Source: 20CM-2-55-15 sp964633285 (GTDB lineage Bacteria; Acidobacteriota; Terriglobia; 20CM-2-55-15). Taken from it: DNA of 64,000 nucleotides. How positions within the stretch are numbered: position 1 is the first letter of the stretch; each line of letters begins with the position of its first letter. The stretch is from contig CAZWGA010000007.1 in NCBI GenBank assembly GCA_964633285.1, positions 62,001 to 126,000 of the forward strand, written 5' to 3'. The notes below the pieces were generated by a model. The model saw only the letters and a program-made list of their open reading frames with translations. It did not search any database and had not been told where the DNA came from. Positions 41,666 to 52,300 of the stretch are shown here, in pieces. Both the position numbers and the translations under genes were made by a program.

Positions 41666-43180
41666 ATGCACCCCCTTATGGCGACTGTCCTACTTGTCTC
41701 ACTCCTGAGTCTCTTCGCCGCGGCAGGCAATGACCTCCGATTAGCGGATGCCGCGCAGCGCTCGGATCGCGAGGCGGTTCGCGCCCTGCTGCAGCAGAAG
41801 GTCGACATCAACGCCGCCCAACCCGACGGCACAACCGCTCTACACTGGGCCGTCCGGCATGATGATCGCGAAACCGTGGAACTCCTGCTTCGCGCGGGGG
41901 CAAAAGCGGATGCAATCACTCGATACGGCGTGACCCCGCTGTACTTGGCCTGCGTGAATGGCGACGCCGCCATAATGGATCTCCTCTTACGTGCAGGCGT
42001 CAGCGCCAACTCCGCAAATCCCGGCGGCGAAACCGCGCTGATGACGGCTTCGCGAACAGGAAAACCGGAAGCGGTGAAACTCCTGATCGAGCGCGGAGCA
42101 AACGTGAACGCGAAAGAAAGCGTTCGCGGCCAGACCGCTCTCATGTGGGCCGTTCTGGAAAATCATCGGGACATCGTAAAACTGCTTCTTGCCAACGGCG
42201 CCGACATCAATGCACAAACAAACTTTGTGATTCCGGATGGGACGACAGGCGAGCCTGACACCAAATCCGGCGATATCGGAGCGCACGGCCCGGGCATGTA
42301 TCGAGCGCGCGCGGTTCCCAGTCCGTCCGGCGCGATGACCGCTCTGCTTTTCGCCGCGCGGGATGGCAACCTCGAAATGGCTCGCATTCTTGTTGATGCG
42401 AAAGCCGGCATCGAGCGGCCGTCCGCCAATGGAACGCGTCCCCTGGTGGTTGCAATCACCAACAATCACATTGAACTCGCGATGTATCTTCTGGAGAAGG
42501 GCGCGGATCCCAATGCCGCCGATAATTTCTACAAACGGACGCCGCTGTTTGCCGCTGTGGAAATGCGGGATCCCGACTACACACGCGACACTCCATCGCC
42601 TGTCCCCGACGCAAAAGATCCAATGGATTTGATCCGGAGTCTCCTTGACCGCGGCGCAAAGCCGAATGCGCAAGTGAATACCACGCCTTTCCGCGGTTTC
42701 TACCAGGTCAGCGCCAACTGGGTAAACTTCGACGGACAGACCGCATTTATACGGGCGGCCCTTTCAGGTGACGTCGCTCTTATGCGCCTGTTGCTCGAGC
42801 ACGGCGCTGATCCCAATCTGAAAACCTACGAAGGCTCCACAGCGCTGATGGCGGCCGCAGGAGTGAACTGGGTTGTGAGCCAGACGTTCAGCCGCTCCGA
42901 TGAAGAATTCCTCGAAGCCGCCCGGTTGTGCCTCGACAAAGGAAACGATGTGAACGCCGTGAACGGACAGGGCTTCACTGCAATGCACGGCGCCACGAAT
43001 CGGGGATTCGACGCGATGGTCAAGCTCCTGGCCCAGCATGGCGCAAAACTTGATGCGAAAGACAAGCAGGGACGTACGCCGATGACATTCGCCGAAGGTG
43101 TCTTCCTGGCCGTGCAACCTCCCGTGCGCAAACCCGGCACGATTGCTCTAATGCAGGAATTGATGGGTGGATCCAAATGA
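41666..43180 (+). CDS. Exported ankyrin-repeat protein, triad 1
   Basis: A 504-residue protein. The start is ATG 41666 (MHPLMATVLLVSLLSLFAAAG); the earlier in-frame ATG falls in the loop of the palindromic element. After the signal peptide, about ten ankyrin repeats follow the D-G-x-T-A-L-H / G-A-x-x-N pattern (DGTTALHWAVRHDDRETVELL, GETALMTASRTGKPEAVKLL, GSTALMAAAGVNW). It is paralogous to the protein at 59764-61296; both share AAGVNWVV and a terminal AEGVFLA. Its stop overlaps the next gene as ATGA. It probably binds the DUF1592 and DUF1552 products in the periplasm. Confidence 0.9.
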   Translation: MHPLMATVLLVSLLSLFAAAGNDLRLADAAQRSDREAVRALLQQKVDINAAQPDGTTALHWAVRHDDRETVELLLRAGAKADAITRYGVTPLYLACVNGDAAIMDLLLRAGVSANSANPGGETALMTASRTGKPEAVKLLIERGANVNAKESVRGQTALMWAVLENHRDIVKLLLANGADINAQTNFVIPDGTTGEPDTKSGDIGAHGPGMYRARAVPSPSGAMTALLFAARDGNLEMARILVDAKAGIERPSANGTRPLVVAITNNHIELAMYLLEKGADPNAADNFYKRTPLFAAVEMRDPDYTRDTPSPVPDAKDPMDLIRSLLDRGAKPNAQVNTTPFRGFYQVSANWVNFDGQTAFIRAALSGDVALMRLLLEHGADPNLKTYEGSTALMAAAGVNWVVSQTFSRSDEEFLEAARLCLDKGNDVNAVNGQGFTAMHGATNRGFDAMVKLLAQHGAKLDAKDKQGRTPMTFAEGVFLAVQPPVRKPGTIALMQELMGGSK

Positions 43181-45672
43181 AGATCAGTCCATGGAGCACT
43201 CCCGGGGTTTTGCCGCCACTTCGGCCCTCACCCGGCGCGCGGAGCGCGCCGGCCTCTCCCAGAGGGAGAGGGTTGCTCATGCTTCTGGGTCTTCCGTTTC
43301 TCCTGCTGTCAACGCACGCCCACCAAGGGCAGACGCCTTCCCCAGCCGGGGCTGCTGTTTCTCCACAGCGCGAACTGCTGAATCGGTACTGCGTGACATG
43401 CCACAACGACAAAGCCAAAACTGGAAGTCTTTCGCTGGAAAAACTGGATGTCGATCATCCGGCAACCGAAGCGGAGACGTGGGAAAAAGTGATCCGCAAA
43501 CTTCGTGCCGGATTGATGCCTCCGGCCGGAATGCCGCGCCCGGAGCGTGCCGCGCTTGAAAATCTTCGAACCGCGATCGAGACGGGAATCGATCGCGCGG
43601 CTCAGGCTCAGCCGAATCCCGGCGCAACAGCTCTTCACCGCATGAACCGCAGCGAGTACACGAATGCGATCCGGGACCTTATTTCAATCGATGTCGATGC
43701 CGCGACGATCCTCCCGCCCGATGATTCAAGCGAAGGGCTCGATAACATCGCGGATGTCCTGGGAACATCGCCGGCTCTCATTGAGCGCTACATCGGCGCT
43801 GCGGCGAAAATCAGCCGGCTGGCTGTGGGCGATACGGACATCAGTCCGCTGTCCACAACTTACAAAGTGCGCGGCGACCTCACGCAGGACCATCACATCG
43901 AAAGTCTGCCGTTAGGGACTCGCGGCGGAATCATCATCCGTCACAACTTCCCCGTTGACGGCGAATACCTTTTCAAGTTTTCGCTTTTGAAAGTCAATTT
44001 CGGACCGCAGTACGGCGGCGCCGCAAAAGGCGAACAACTCGAAATGAGTATTAATGGCATTCGTGTTTTTCTGTCGGATCTGCGATCCGTGCCGTATTAC
44101 TACGTCCGTGGCGGCGCGCAGGGCGGACCGGCCCCGGCGCTCGAAATCAAGCTGCCGGTCAAGGCGGGGCCTCAAACCGTCATCGTTACGTTTATCAAGA
44201 AAACGGAAGCGCCGGTAGACGATCTGTTTCAGCGTTTCGAAGCAACAACCGCCGATCTTCAAACCGGCGTTCAGTACGGATACACGACGGTTCCTCATCT
44301 CGCGAGCGTGGAAATTCTGGGGCCTTACGCGATTGACGGTCCCGGCGACACTCCCAGCCGGCGAAAAATCTTTGTATGCCGTCCGGCATCGGCTGCCGAT
44401 GAAACAACGTGCGCTCGAAGAATCATTGCAACACTCGCGCGCCGGGCGTTCCGGCGGCCCGTAACCGATTCGGATACCGGCCGGCTGATGACGTTCTATC
44501 GCTCGGGACGGCAGAACGGCACCTTCGACAACGGAATCGAAATGGCTCTTCGCCGGCTGCTGGCGGATCCGGAGTTTGTGTTCCGCTTCGAACGCGCGCC
44601 GGCGAACATCGCAATTGGCGGTTCATATCGCATCAGCGATCTCGAACTCGCCTCGCGCTTATCGTTCTTCCTGTGGAGCAGCATTCCCGACGAGGAACTC
44701 CTGAGCGCCGCCGAACAGGGAAAACTGAAAGATCCGGCGGTATTGCAGCAACAGGTCCGCCGCATGTTGAAGGATCCGCGCTCTCAGTCGCTCATCAATA
44801 ACTTTTCAGGCCAATGGTTGTTCCTGCGCGAACTGAAAAACAGGAATCCGGATCTGCTTGTTTATCCCAACTTCGATGACAACCTTCGGCAGGCGTTTCA
44901 GCGCGAGACCGAGATGCTCTTTGAGAGCATCGTGCGGGAGGATCGAAATGTCTTTGATCTGATGACGGCAGACTACACGTTCGTGAACGAGCGCCTCGCC
45001 AGGCATTACGGAATTCCAAACATTTATGGAAGCGACTTCCGCCGCGTCAGCATTCAAACCGAAGCCCGCAAGGGACTGTTTGGACAGGGCAGCCTTCTAA
45101 CCGTGACTTCCCCTCCGAATCGCACGTCGCCGGTAACACGGGGGGCGTGGATTCTGGAGAACCTGCTTGGCTCTCCGCCGCCGTCGCCGCCGCCGAATGT
45201 TCCACCGTTTCCCGAAGCAAAGTCGGGTCAAGGCCTCACAGGAGTCACGCCGTCCGTTCGGGAACGCATGACGCAGCACCGCACCAATCAACCGTGCAAG
45301 GGTTGTCATCAGATCATGGATCCGATCGGCCTGGCGCTGGAGAATTTCGATGGCGTCGGGCATTGGCGGACGTCCGATTCGGGGGCGCCGATCGATGCAT
45401 CCGGACAGATCGTTGACGGCACTGCTGTGGACAGCGCGCAGAGCCTGCGGAAAGCGCTTCTTCAATATCCGGACGCCTTTGTCCAGACGATGACTGAAAA
45501 ACTTTTGATGTACGCCGCCGGCCGTGCGTCGCATTCCTACGATATGCCTGCGGTCCGCGCCATTACTCACGACGCTGCTCGAAACGATTATCGATTTTCG
45601 TCGATCGTCCTGGGTATAGTGAGCAGCAAACCGTTTCAGATGCGAGTGAAGAAGGCTGAGGAGAACCAGTAA
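43177..45672 (+). CDS. DUF1592/1588/1585-type cytochrome-containing exported protein, triad 1
   Basis: An 831-residue exported protein of the planctomycete/acidobacterial cytochrome type. Domains in order: a c-type heme site CVTCH (72-76), DUF1587, a carbohydrate-binding-like middle part, DUF1595, DUF1592, DUF1588 with a second heme site CKGCH (707-711), and DUF1585 at the end. The ATGA start is conserved with its paralogue at 61293. Residues 17-32 are encoded by a REP-like repeat that pushes the hydrophobic signal core about 25 residues in. An alternative ATG at 43279 (MLLGLPFLLL) follows a GAGGGAGAGGG supplied by that repeat. Function unknown, perhaps electron transfer or polymer oxidation. 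Confidence 0.9.
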   Translation: MKISPWSTPGVLPPLRPSPGARSAPASPRGRGLLMLLGLPFLLLSTHAHQGQTPSPAGAAVSPQRELLNRYCVTCHNDKAKTGSLSLEKLDVDHPATEAETWEKVIRKLRAGLMPPAGMPRPERAALENLRTAIETGIDRAAQAQPNPGATALHRMNRSEYTNAIRDLISIDVDAATILPPDDSSEGLDNIADVLGTSPALIERYIGAAAKISRLAVGDTDISPLSTTYKVRGDLTQDHHIESLPLGTRGGIIIRHNFPVDGEYLFKFSLLKVNFGPQYGGAAKGEQLEMSINGIRVFLSDLRSVPYYYVRGGAQGGPAPALEIKLPVKAGPQTVIVTFIKKTEAPVDDLFQRFEATTADLQTGVQYGYTTVPHLASVEILGPYAIDGPGDTPSRRKIFVCRPASAADETTCARRIIATLARRAFRRPVTDSDTGRLMTFYRSGRQNGTFDNGIEMALRRLLADPEFVFRFERAPANIAIGGSYRISDLELASRLSFFLWSSIPDEELLSAAEQGKLKDPAVLQQQVRRMLKDPRSQSLINNFSGQWLFLRELKNRNPDLLVYPNFDDNLRQAFQRETEMLFESIVREDRNVFDLMTADYTFVNERLARHYGIPNIYGSDFRRVSIQTEARKGLFGQGSLLTVTSPPNRTSPVTRGAWILENLLGSPPPSPPPNVPPFPEAKSGQGLTGVTPSVRERMTQHRTNQPCKGCHQIMDPIGLALENFDGVGHWRTSDSGAPIDASGQIVDGTAVDSAQSLRKALLQYPDAFVQTMTEKLLMYAAGRASHSYDMPAVRAITHDAARNDYRFSSIVLGIVSSKPFQMRVKKAEENQ
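43225..43272. repeat. REP-like element inserted in a signal-peptide region
   Basis: The element has the same CCCTCACC, GGCGCGC-GCGCGCC and CTCCC-GGGAG hairpin parts as the copies at 25638-25753. Here it is in frame near the 5' end of the DUF1592-type gene and creates a purine-rich stretch before ATG 43279. Confidence 0.8.
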
Positions 45673-46988
45673 TGTTCATCATGAAGAAATATCTTTCCCG
45701 CCGCACGTTCCTTCGGGGCGCCGGAGTGAGTGTCGCGCTTCCGTTTCTGGAATCGATGGTTCCGGCACAAACGCCTTTGAAAAACACCGCGGCGGCAGGC
45801 AGAACACGGTTCGGCTCAATCTACGTCCCGCACGGCGCAACGATGTACAAATGGACGCCGTCAACAGAAGGAAGAGATTTTCAATTCTCTGAAACGCTGA
45901 GTCCTCTCGAAAAATATCGCGCTCGCACGGTTGTGGTGAGCAATCTGGCGCACGCGAGCGCGCAAGGCGCGGACGCGGGCGGAGAACATGCTCGGTCCGC
46001 GGCCATCTTTCTTAGCGGCGCATCGCCGCTGAAAAATGCCGTGCGTGTGGGTACGACCGTGGATCAGGTCGCTGCGGCAATCATCAGCCAGGACACGCCG
46101 CTTCCTTCAATCGAACTCGGAATCGAAGACGTCAGCCTGAGCTGCGGCGCCGGCTACGGCTGCGCCTATTTCAATACGATTGCCTGGAAGACGCCGACGA
46201 CTCCGCTTCCTATGGAAAACAGTCCCCAGGTCGTTTTCGAAAAACTCTTCGGTGATGGAGGAACGACTCAACAGCGTTTGACTCGAAAGCGTGAGGACCG
46301 CAGCATTCTCGATTCGATCCTGGAACAAACGGCGGGTCTTCAAAAGGGTCTGCCTGCCTCCGATCGTGTCCGGCTGGATGGATATCTGGATGATATCCGC
46401 GAGATCGAACGGCGGATCAAAACCGCTGAAGCCCAGGCCGGACAAAATCAAAATGTACCCGACGCTCCGGTCGGCACGCCGGAACAATTCGAAGAGCATC
46501 TCAAATTGATGTTCGATTTGCTGGCGCTCGCGTTTAAAAGCGAAATCACGCGCGTTTCGACAATGATGTTCGCGAAGGATCTCAGCCCGTCGAGTTATCC
46601 CGCAAGCGGAAACCGCGGCGGTTTTCACGGCGCATCGCATCATGCGAATGTGAAAGCGAATATGGATAATTTCGCGCTCATCAACAAATACCACGTTCAA
46701 ATGCTGGCCTATTTCATCGATAAGCTCGCGGCAACACCCGACGGCGACGGCACACTGCTCGATCATTCGATGATTCTTTACGGCAGCAGCATGAGCAACG
46801 GAAACCAGCACGATCATGATCCGCTACCGATTGTGCTTGTCGGCGGCGCTTCCGGACAGCTTCAGGGCAATCGCCACATCGTCACTGCAACCCACACACC
46901 GATGTCGAATCTTCTGCTCGGCATGCTCGACAGGCTCGGCATTCATAAAGATTCGTTCGGCGACAGCACGGGCCGCGTCGACATCTGA
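45672..46988 (+). CDS. Tat-exported DUF1552 protein, triad 1
   Basis: A 438-residue protein whose ATG shares a base with the preceding TAA and follows GAGGAG. The N-terminus SRRTFLRGAGVSVALPFLESM is a Tat signal. DUF1552 proteins always accompany DUF1592-type cytochrome proteins in acidobacteria and planctomycetes. The body has an alkaline-phosphatase/sulfatase-like feel (GSIYVPHGATMYKW, HARSAAIFLSGASP, a late MILYGSSMSNGNQHDHDPLPIVLVGG), but the activity is not established. It probably forms a periplasmic complex with the two genes before it. Confidence 0.92.
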   Translation: MFIMKKYLSRRTFLRGAGVSVALPFLESMVPAQTPLKNTAAAGRTRFGSIYVPHGATMYKWTPSTEGRDFQFSETLSPLEKYRARTVVVSNLAHASAQGADAGGEHARSAAIFLSGASPLKNAVRVGTTVDQVAAAIISQDTPLPSIELGIEDVSLSCGAGYGCAYFNTIAWKTPTTPLPMENSPQVVFEKLFGDGGTTQQRLTRKREDRSILDSILEQTAGLQKGLPASDRVRLDGYLDDIREIERRIKTAEAQAGQNQNVPDAPVGTPEQFEEHLKLMFDLLALAFKSEITRVSTMMFAKDLSPSSYPASGNRGGFHGASHHANVKANMDNFALINKYHVQMLAYFIDKLAATPDGDGTLLDHSMILYGSSMSNGNQHDHDPLPIVLVGGASGQLQGNRHIVTATHTPMSNLLLGMLDRLGIHKDSFGDSTGRVDI

Positions 46989-47015
46989 GCGGTTTACCCA
47001 ATCACGCTTTCACTG

Positions 47016-47028
47016 AGGGTCTGACCCT
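47016..47028. repeat. AGGGTCTGACCCT palindrome
   Basis: Six-base arms around one base, followed by TTTTCCC, in the 123-base gap after the DUF1552 gene. It may act as a weak terminator and is related to the repeat at 29827-29857. Confidence 0.4.
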
Positions 47029-47111
47029 TTTCCCTACCGTTGTTTCGTTTGACTTCGATTTCTCTTCGGTATAAACAGTTCCCCACCCGAACACCATTTT
47101 GGAGGAACTCA

Positions 47112-49211
47112 ATGACTCGACGGCGCCTGCAATCCATTTGCGCACTTATAATCGCTCTCCTTTTCCTTGTTATTCCGATGCCTGCACAGCAGGGCGCGAA
47201 AAACGGGGAGTGGCGTGTTTACGCCGGCGACAATGGAGCCACCGGATATTCCCCGCTCGATCAAATCAATCGCGACACGATTAAAGACCTCAAAGTTGCA
47301 TGGGTCTGGAAATCCGACAGCCTGGTTCCGAATGCGCAGCCCACGAGCGAAACGCGGCCCATCATGGTCAATGGCGTTCTCTACTTCAGCATGGATCAGC
47401 GCCGGTATGTCGTCGCAGCCGATGCGGGAACCGGTGAGACGTTGTGGGTATACCGGCCGAACGAAGGCGATCGTTTCACGCAGGCGCCTCGCAAGATTCA
47501 TCGCGGTGTTTCCTACTGGACCGACGGACGCGGCGATGAACGCATTCTGTTCGCCACTCCCGGATTTCAGATCGTTGCGCTGAATGCAAAGACCGGCGTT
47601 CCCGTATCCACTTTCGGCAAGGACGGCATCGTCGATCTCTTCAAGGAACTGGATCTCGATTACAAAGGCGATCCCATTGGAAAGATCGGGAACAGTTCAC
47701 CCGTTGTGGTTTCACACGACACCGTCATGATCGGCCCTGCATTAACCCCGGGGGGACGCGCCAACAAATCGAACGTGAAAGGCGACGTCATGGCATTCGA
47801 TGTTCGCACGGGCAAAAAGAAATGGGCCTTTCATACAATCCCGCGAAAAGGAGAGCGCGGTTCCGAAACGTGGTTGAACGGATCGAACGAATACACGGGC
47901 AATGCAGGCGTCTGGGGACCGTTCTCCGTCGATGAAGAACTCGGCTACGTTTACTTGAACATCGAATCGGCGACAAACGACGTTTACGGTGGAGCGCGGC
48001 CTGGAAACAACCTTTATTCCGACAGCCTGGTGTGCGTCGATATTCAGACCGGGAAAATGATCTGGTATTACCAGTTGGTCCACCACGATATCTGGGATTA
48101 CGACATGCCGCCGAATCCGATTCTTCTGGATGTCATGGTGGATGGAAGACCCGTCAAAGGCGTCTTCCAGCTCGGCAAGCAGGCGTTTGCTTATGCGTTC
48201 GATCGTGTGACGGGAAAACCGATCTGGCCAATCGAAGAACGTCCTGTTCCGCAAACCGACGTCAAGGGCGAATGGACAGCGGCAACGCAGCCCATTCCGA
48301 CGAAGCCGCCGGCTTTCGACTGGCAGGGCGTGAATGTGGATAACATCATCGACTTCACTCCTGCTCTGAAGCAAACGGCCTTACAGGTTCTGGAAGGATA
48401 CAAATACGGACCGATCTTCACGCCGCCACCCATGGCGACCACGGGCCCCGGCGCATCGAAGGGTTTGATTCAGGTTCCCGGTCTTGGCGGCGGCGCAAAC
48501 TGGCAATCGGGCGCAGGCGATCCGGAACTAGGGTACGTGTTCGTCGGTTCGGCAACGAATCCCGGCACGGTTCTTCTGAATCCAAACACGAATCCCACAC
48601 CGACGCCCGGCGCTGTGACCGGACAGGCGGGTGGTGCGTGCTGCGATTCCGATTACACGATGGGAGGAACCGGTCCGCAGCTTCCCAATGGACTGCGGCT
48701 GCTCAAACCGCCATACGGGCGCATCACGGCGTACGACATGAACAAGGGAACGATCGCGTGGCAAACCCCGAACGGCGACACGCCTCCGAACGTCAAAAAC
48801 CAGCTCGCGGCTGCGGGGTTGACCAACGTGCCTCCAACCGGAAGTCCGTCACAAGCCGGACTGCTCGTCACGAAGTCATTCCTGTTCGCGGGCGAAGGCG
48901 GCGGTGGACAGGCCGTTTTCCATGCGTATGACAAGAAGACCGGACAGAACGTTTGGGATGCCCCATTGCCCGCTGGTCCGCAGAGCGGCTTGCCGATGAC
49001 TTATATGCATCAGGGAAAGCAGTACATTGTGCTCGCAACAAGAGGTCCCCAGGGGGGCGGAGCTCAGCTCGTCGCGTGGTCGATAGCGCTACCGGCTCCT
49101 GCAGGGGGACAGGGCGGAGGACGCGGTGGACGCGGAGGCCGTGGCGGCGGGGCGGGCGCCCCGCCGCCTGGAGCTCCGGCCGCCGGTCAGCGCGGGGGAC
49201 GCGGACAGTAG
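47112..49211 (+). CDS. Exported quinoprotein dehydrogenase (PQQ, membrane-type glucose dehydrogenase-like)
   Basis: A 699-residue periplasmic beta-propeller. The start is ATG 47112 behind GGAGG (MTRRRLQSICALIIALLFLV), and the upstream frame is not signal-like. Propeller motifs include AADAGTGETLWVYRPNEGDRF, ALNAKTGVPVSTFGKDG, AFDVRTGKKKWAFHTIP, the HHDIWDYDMPPNPILLD segment typical of glucose/quinate dehydrogenases, and AYDMNKGTIAWQTPNGD. An unusual adjacent pair of cysteines occurs in GGACCDSD. The C-terminus is a low-complexity GGRGGRGGRGGGAGAPPPG tail. No heme domain is present, so it may use the cytochrome-containing neighbour. Its substrate cannot be read. Confidence 0.9.
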   Translation: MTRRRLQSICALIIALLFLVIPMPAQQGAKNGEWRVYAGDNGATGYSPLDQINRDTIKDLKVAWVWKSDSLVPNAQPTSETRPIMVNGVLYFSMDQRRYVVAADAGTGETLWVYRPNEGDRFTQAPRKIHRGVSYWTDGRGDERILFATPGFQIVALNAKTGVPVSTFGKDGIVDLFKELDLDYKGDPIGKIGNSSPVVVSHDTVMIGPALTPGGRANKSNVKGDVMAFDVRTGKKKWAFHTIPRKGERGSETWLNGSNEYTGNAGVWGPFSVDEELGYVYLNIESATNDVYGGARPGNNLYSDSLVCVDIQTGKMIWYYQLVHHDIWDYDMPPNPILLDVMVDGRPVKGVFQLGKQAFAYAFDRVTGKPIWPIEERPVPQTDVKGEWTAATQPIPTKPPAFDWQGVNVDNIIDFTPALKQTALQVLEGYKYGPIFTPPPMATTGPGASKGLIQVPGLGGGANWQSGAGDPELGYVFVGSATNPGTVLLNPNTNPTPTPGAVTGQAGGACCDSDYTMGGTGPQLPNGLRLLKPPYGRITAYDMNKGTIAWQTPNGDTPPNVKNQLAAAGLTNVPPTGSPSQAGLLVTKSFLFAGEGGGGQAVFHAYDKKTGQNVWDAPLPAGPQSGLPMTYMHQGKQYIVLATRGPQGGGAQLVAWSIALPAPAGGQGGGRGGRGGRGGGAGAPPPGAPAAGQRGGRGQ

Positions 49212-49333
49212 AAAAATTGAAACTGCGTGATATAGTGGGGCTCGCCACGTAGCGAACTTCACCCCCTGTTTGTATTTAAATCTCAATTGCTCTGGAGTTG
49301 TTCTTAAAGAAGGTGAGAGGAGGATCCCTTCCC

Positions 49334-52300
49334 ATGAAAAGACTATTCTGCACGCTCGTTTTTCTATTGGCGTTGACTTCCCTGGCATTCAGCCAGGGCT
49401 CAACATCTTCCCTTTCGGGTGTCGTTTTCGATCCCACGGGAGCGGTGATACCCGGAGTGGAATTGTCTGCGAAAAACAATGCAACAGGAACCGAAGTGAA
49501 GAGCATCACGGTCGAGAATGGAACGTTCTCCATTCCCGCCATGGATCCCGGAACGTATACCGTGACTGCGGCGCTGCCCGGTTTCAAACAGACTACACTC
49601 AACAACGTCAAGCTAGACGCGGGAGTCCCGGCGACGGTTCGCGTCACGCTTGAAGTAGGCAACAGAACAGAAACTGTCGAAGTGCAGGTCGGAGCGGAAA
49701 TCCTGCAGGCGCAGACGGCCAACATCACCACCACGATGGCTGTCAGCCAGATTTCCAATCTGCCGCTGGTATCGCGCAATCCTCTCAATTTCCTTGTGCT
49801 GATGCCGGGCGTCAATGCTCCCGGAATCAGCCGCAATGCGACGATCAACGGCTTGCCGCAAAGCACCATCGACATCACGCTCGACGGCATCAACATTCAG
49901 GACAACTTCAACAAGACAACCGATGGATTCTTCACACGCGTGCCGACGAGTCTCGACTCCGTCGAGGAAGTCTCGATTTCAACGGCCACGGCCGAAGCGC
50001 AGGGCGGCGCGATGGGATCGTCGCAAATCAAATTTGTAACGCGCTCGGGCACCAACGAGCTCCATGGCAGCGTCTACGAATACCATCGGAACCCGTGGCT
50101 CAACTCGAATTACTGGTTCAACAATCGCGACCAGCCGCCGGACGCCTCAGGAAAGGCGCCGCGCGCACGTGTGTTGTTCAATCAGTATGGATTCCGCGTG
50201 GGCGGGCCCATTCGAATTCCCGGCCTGTTTGACGGCCGGAACAAAGCATTTTTCTTCGTCAACTATGAGGAATTCCGCCAACCGAGCCAGGTCAATCGTA
50301 CGCGCACCATTCTTAATCCGCTGACCCAGGCCGGCAACTTCCGCTATAACACGACGGGCGGCGTGCAATCGGTAAACCTGTTTGATCTCGCCGCCCGCAG
50401 CGGCCAGACGTCCACCGGCGATCCGATCATTACGAAACTGCTCGCGGATATTCGCAGCGCAACATCGACGACAGGTGGAATCAAGGATCTGACCGATCCC
50501 AATCTTCAGCAGTACTCCTATAGTCCAACGGGAAAGAGTTCGAACAAGAAACCCACGGTCCGGTTCGATGTCAGTGTTTCACAGAAGCATCAATTGTCCG
50601 CGACCTGGTCGTATCTCGACGGCAGGGGCGGCCCGGACTTTCTGAACAACGTCGAACCGCAGTTTCCTGGTTTTCCCAATCAGGGCCAGCAGCCTGCAGA
50701 TCGATATACGGGCTCTTTCTCCGTGCGTTCGACTTTGAGCGCAAGGCTGGTCAACGTCGCGCGTGCCGGTTTATCCGGTGGACCTTCGCGCTTCAATCCA
50801 GGAGCAAGCGCGGCAGACTTCAATGGAACAGCCGTGGGGAATCAGGGAGGCTTCAATCTGGGTGGCGCAACAGGATCGGGCTCCGGAATTGCCCTGGCTG
50901 CCGGAATCAGCGGAGCCACCGCAACGACCGCTCCGCTTCGCCGGAATCCGTTGTACAGGGAAATCGACGATGTCGTGAGCTGGACTCGCGGCGCTCACAG
51001 CCTGAGTTTCGGCGGACAATACACCTGGACGACGCTCACACTGAATCAGCAAACGCTGGTGCCGACGATCAATTTTGGCGTTGATACCAATGATCCCGCG
51101 AACGCCATGTTCACTCCGGCAAACTTCCCGGGTTCGTCCGCAACAGACATCACCAATGCGAAAGGCATTTACGCCGTGTTGACCGGCCGCATCATCGCCA
51201 TCAACGGCAACGCCCGGCTTGACGAGAAAACCGGAAAGTATGTCTATCTTGGAAACGCATTCGAACGTTCGCGGCAAAAAGAAATCGGCTTCTTCGGCCA
51301 GGATTCATGGCGCGTCCGGCCGGGATTGACGCTGAACTACGGCGTCCGATGGGAAGCCCAGGGATCCTTCATTCCGCTGAACGGGAGTTACACGCTTCCG
51401 GGCACAGATGCGATCTGGGGAATCTCGGGTCCGGGAAATCTTTTCAAACCCGGCACAATGACCGGAACCGTCACAACGTTTCCTCAACTGAAATCGGGAG
51501 ACAGCACCTACCAAACGGATCATGGAAACTTCGCGCCGAGTTTCGGTTTTGCGTGGAGCCCTAATGTGCAGAATGCACTGCTCAAAAAGTTCATCGGCGA
51601 AAGCGGCAAAACCGTCATCCGTGGCGGATACGCGATCGCATACAACCGCCGCGGAATCGGCGAATTCCGGGGGATCATCTCGACGAATACGGGAATCAGT
51701 TTCAACACGAACCGCGATATCGCAACAGGCAATCTGGTTGGAGGATCCCTCGGCGCTCTTCCACTCTTGTTTCGCGAAACGGGCCGGCTCAGCCCGCCTG
51801 CATTCAGCGAGACACCGGTCTACCCATTGACTGCGCCGATCTCCAGTTCCGGATGGGCCTTTGATCCCAAGATCAAAGTTCCCTACACGGAATCATGGAC
51901 ATTCGGGATTCAACGCGAAATCACTAAAGACGTTGCGGTCGAAGTTCGTTATGTCGGCAACCGCTTCCTGCAGAATTGGCAGACTTACAATCTCAACTTG
52001 AACGAGAACAACATCGTCGAAAACGGGTTGCTCAATGAGTTCAAGCTGGCTCAGGCCAACCTGCAGGCGAACATTGCTGCCGGCAGAGGCAATACGTTTG
52101 CGTATACCGGAGTGGCCGGCACCTCACCGCTGCCGATCACGCTTGCCTACTTCAGCGGTTTGCCCGCGTCGCAGGCCGGTAACTCAGCGAGCTACACGTC
52201 CACAAATTTCACCAGCAGCAGTTTTGTCAACACGCTGGCTTTGAACAATCCGAACGTTTGCAATCCTTCCAACAATGTCGTGTCAACCGCCACGAGCAGC

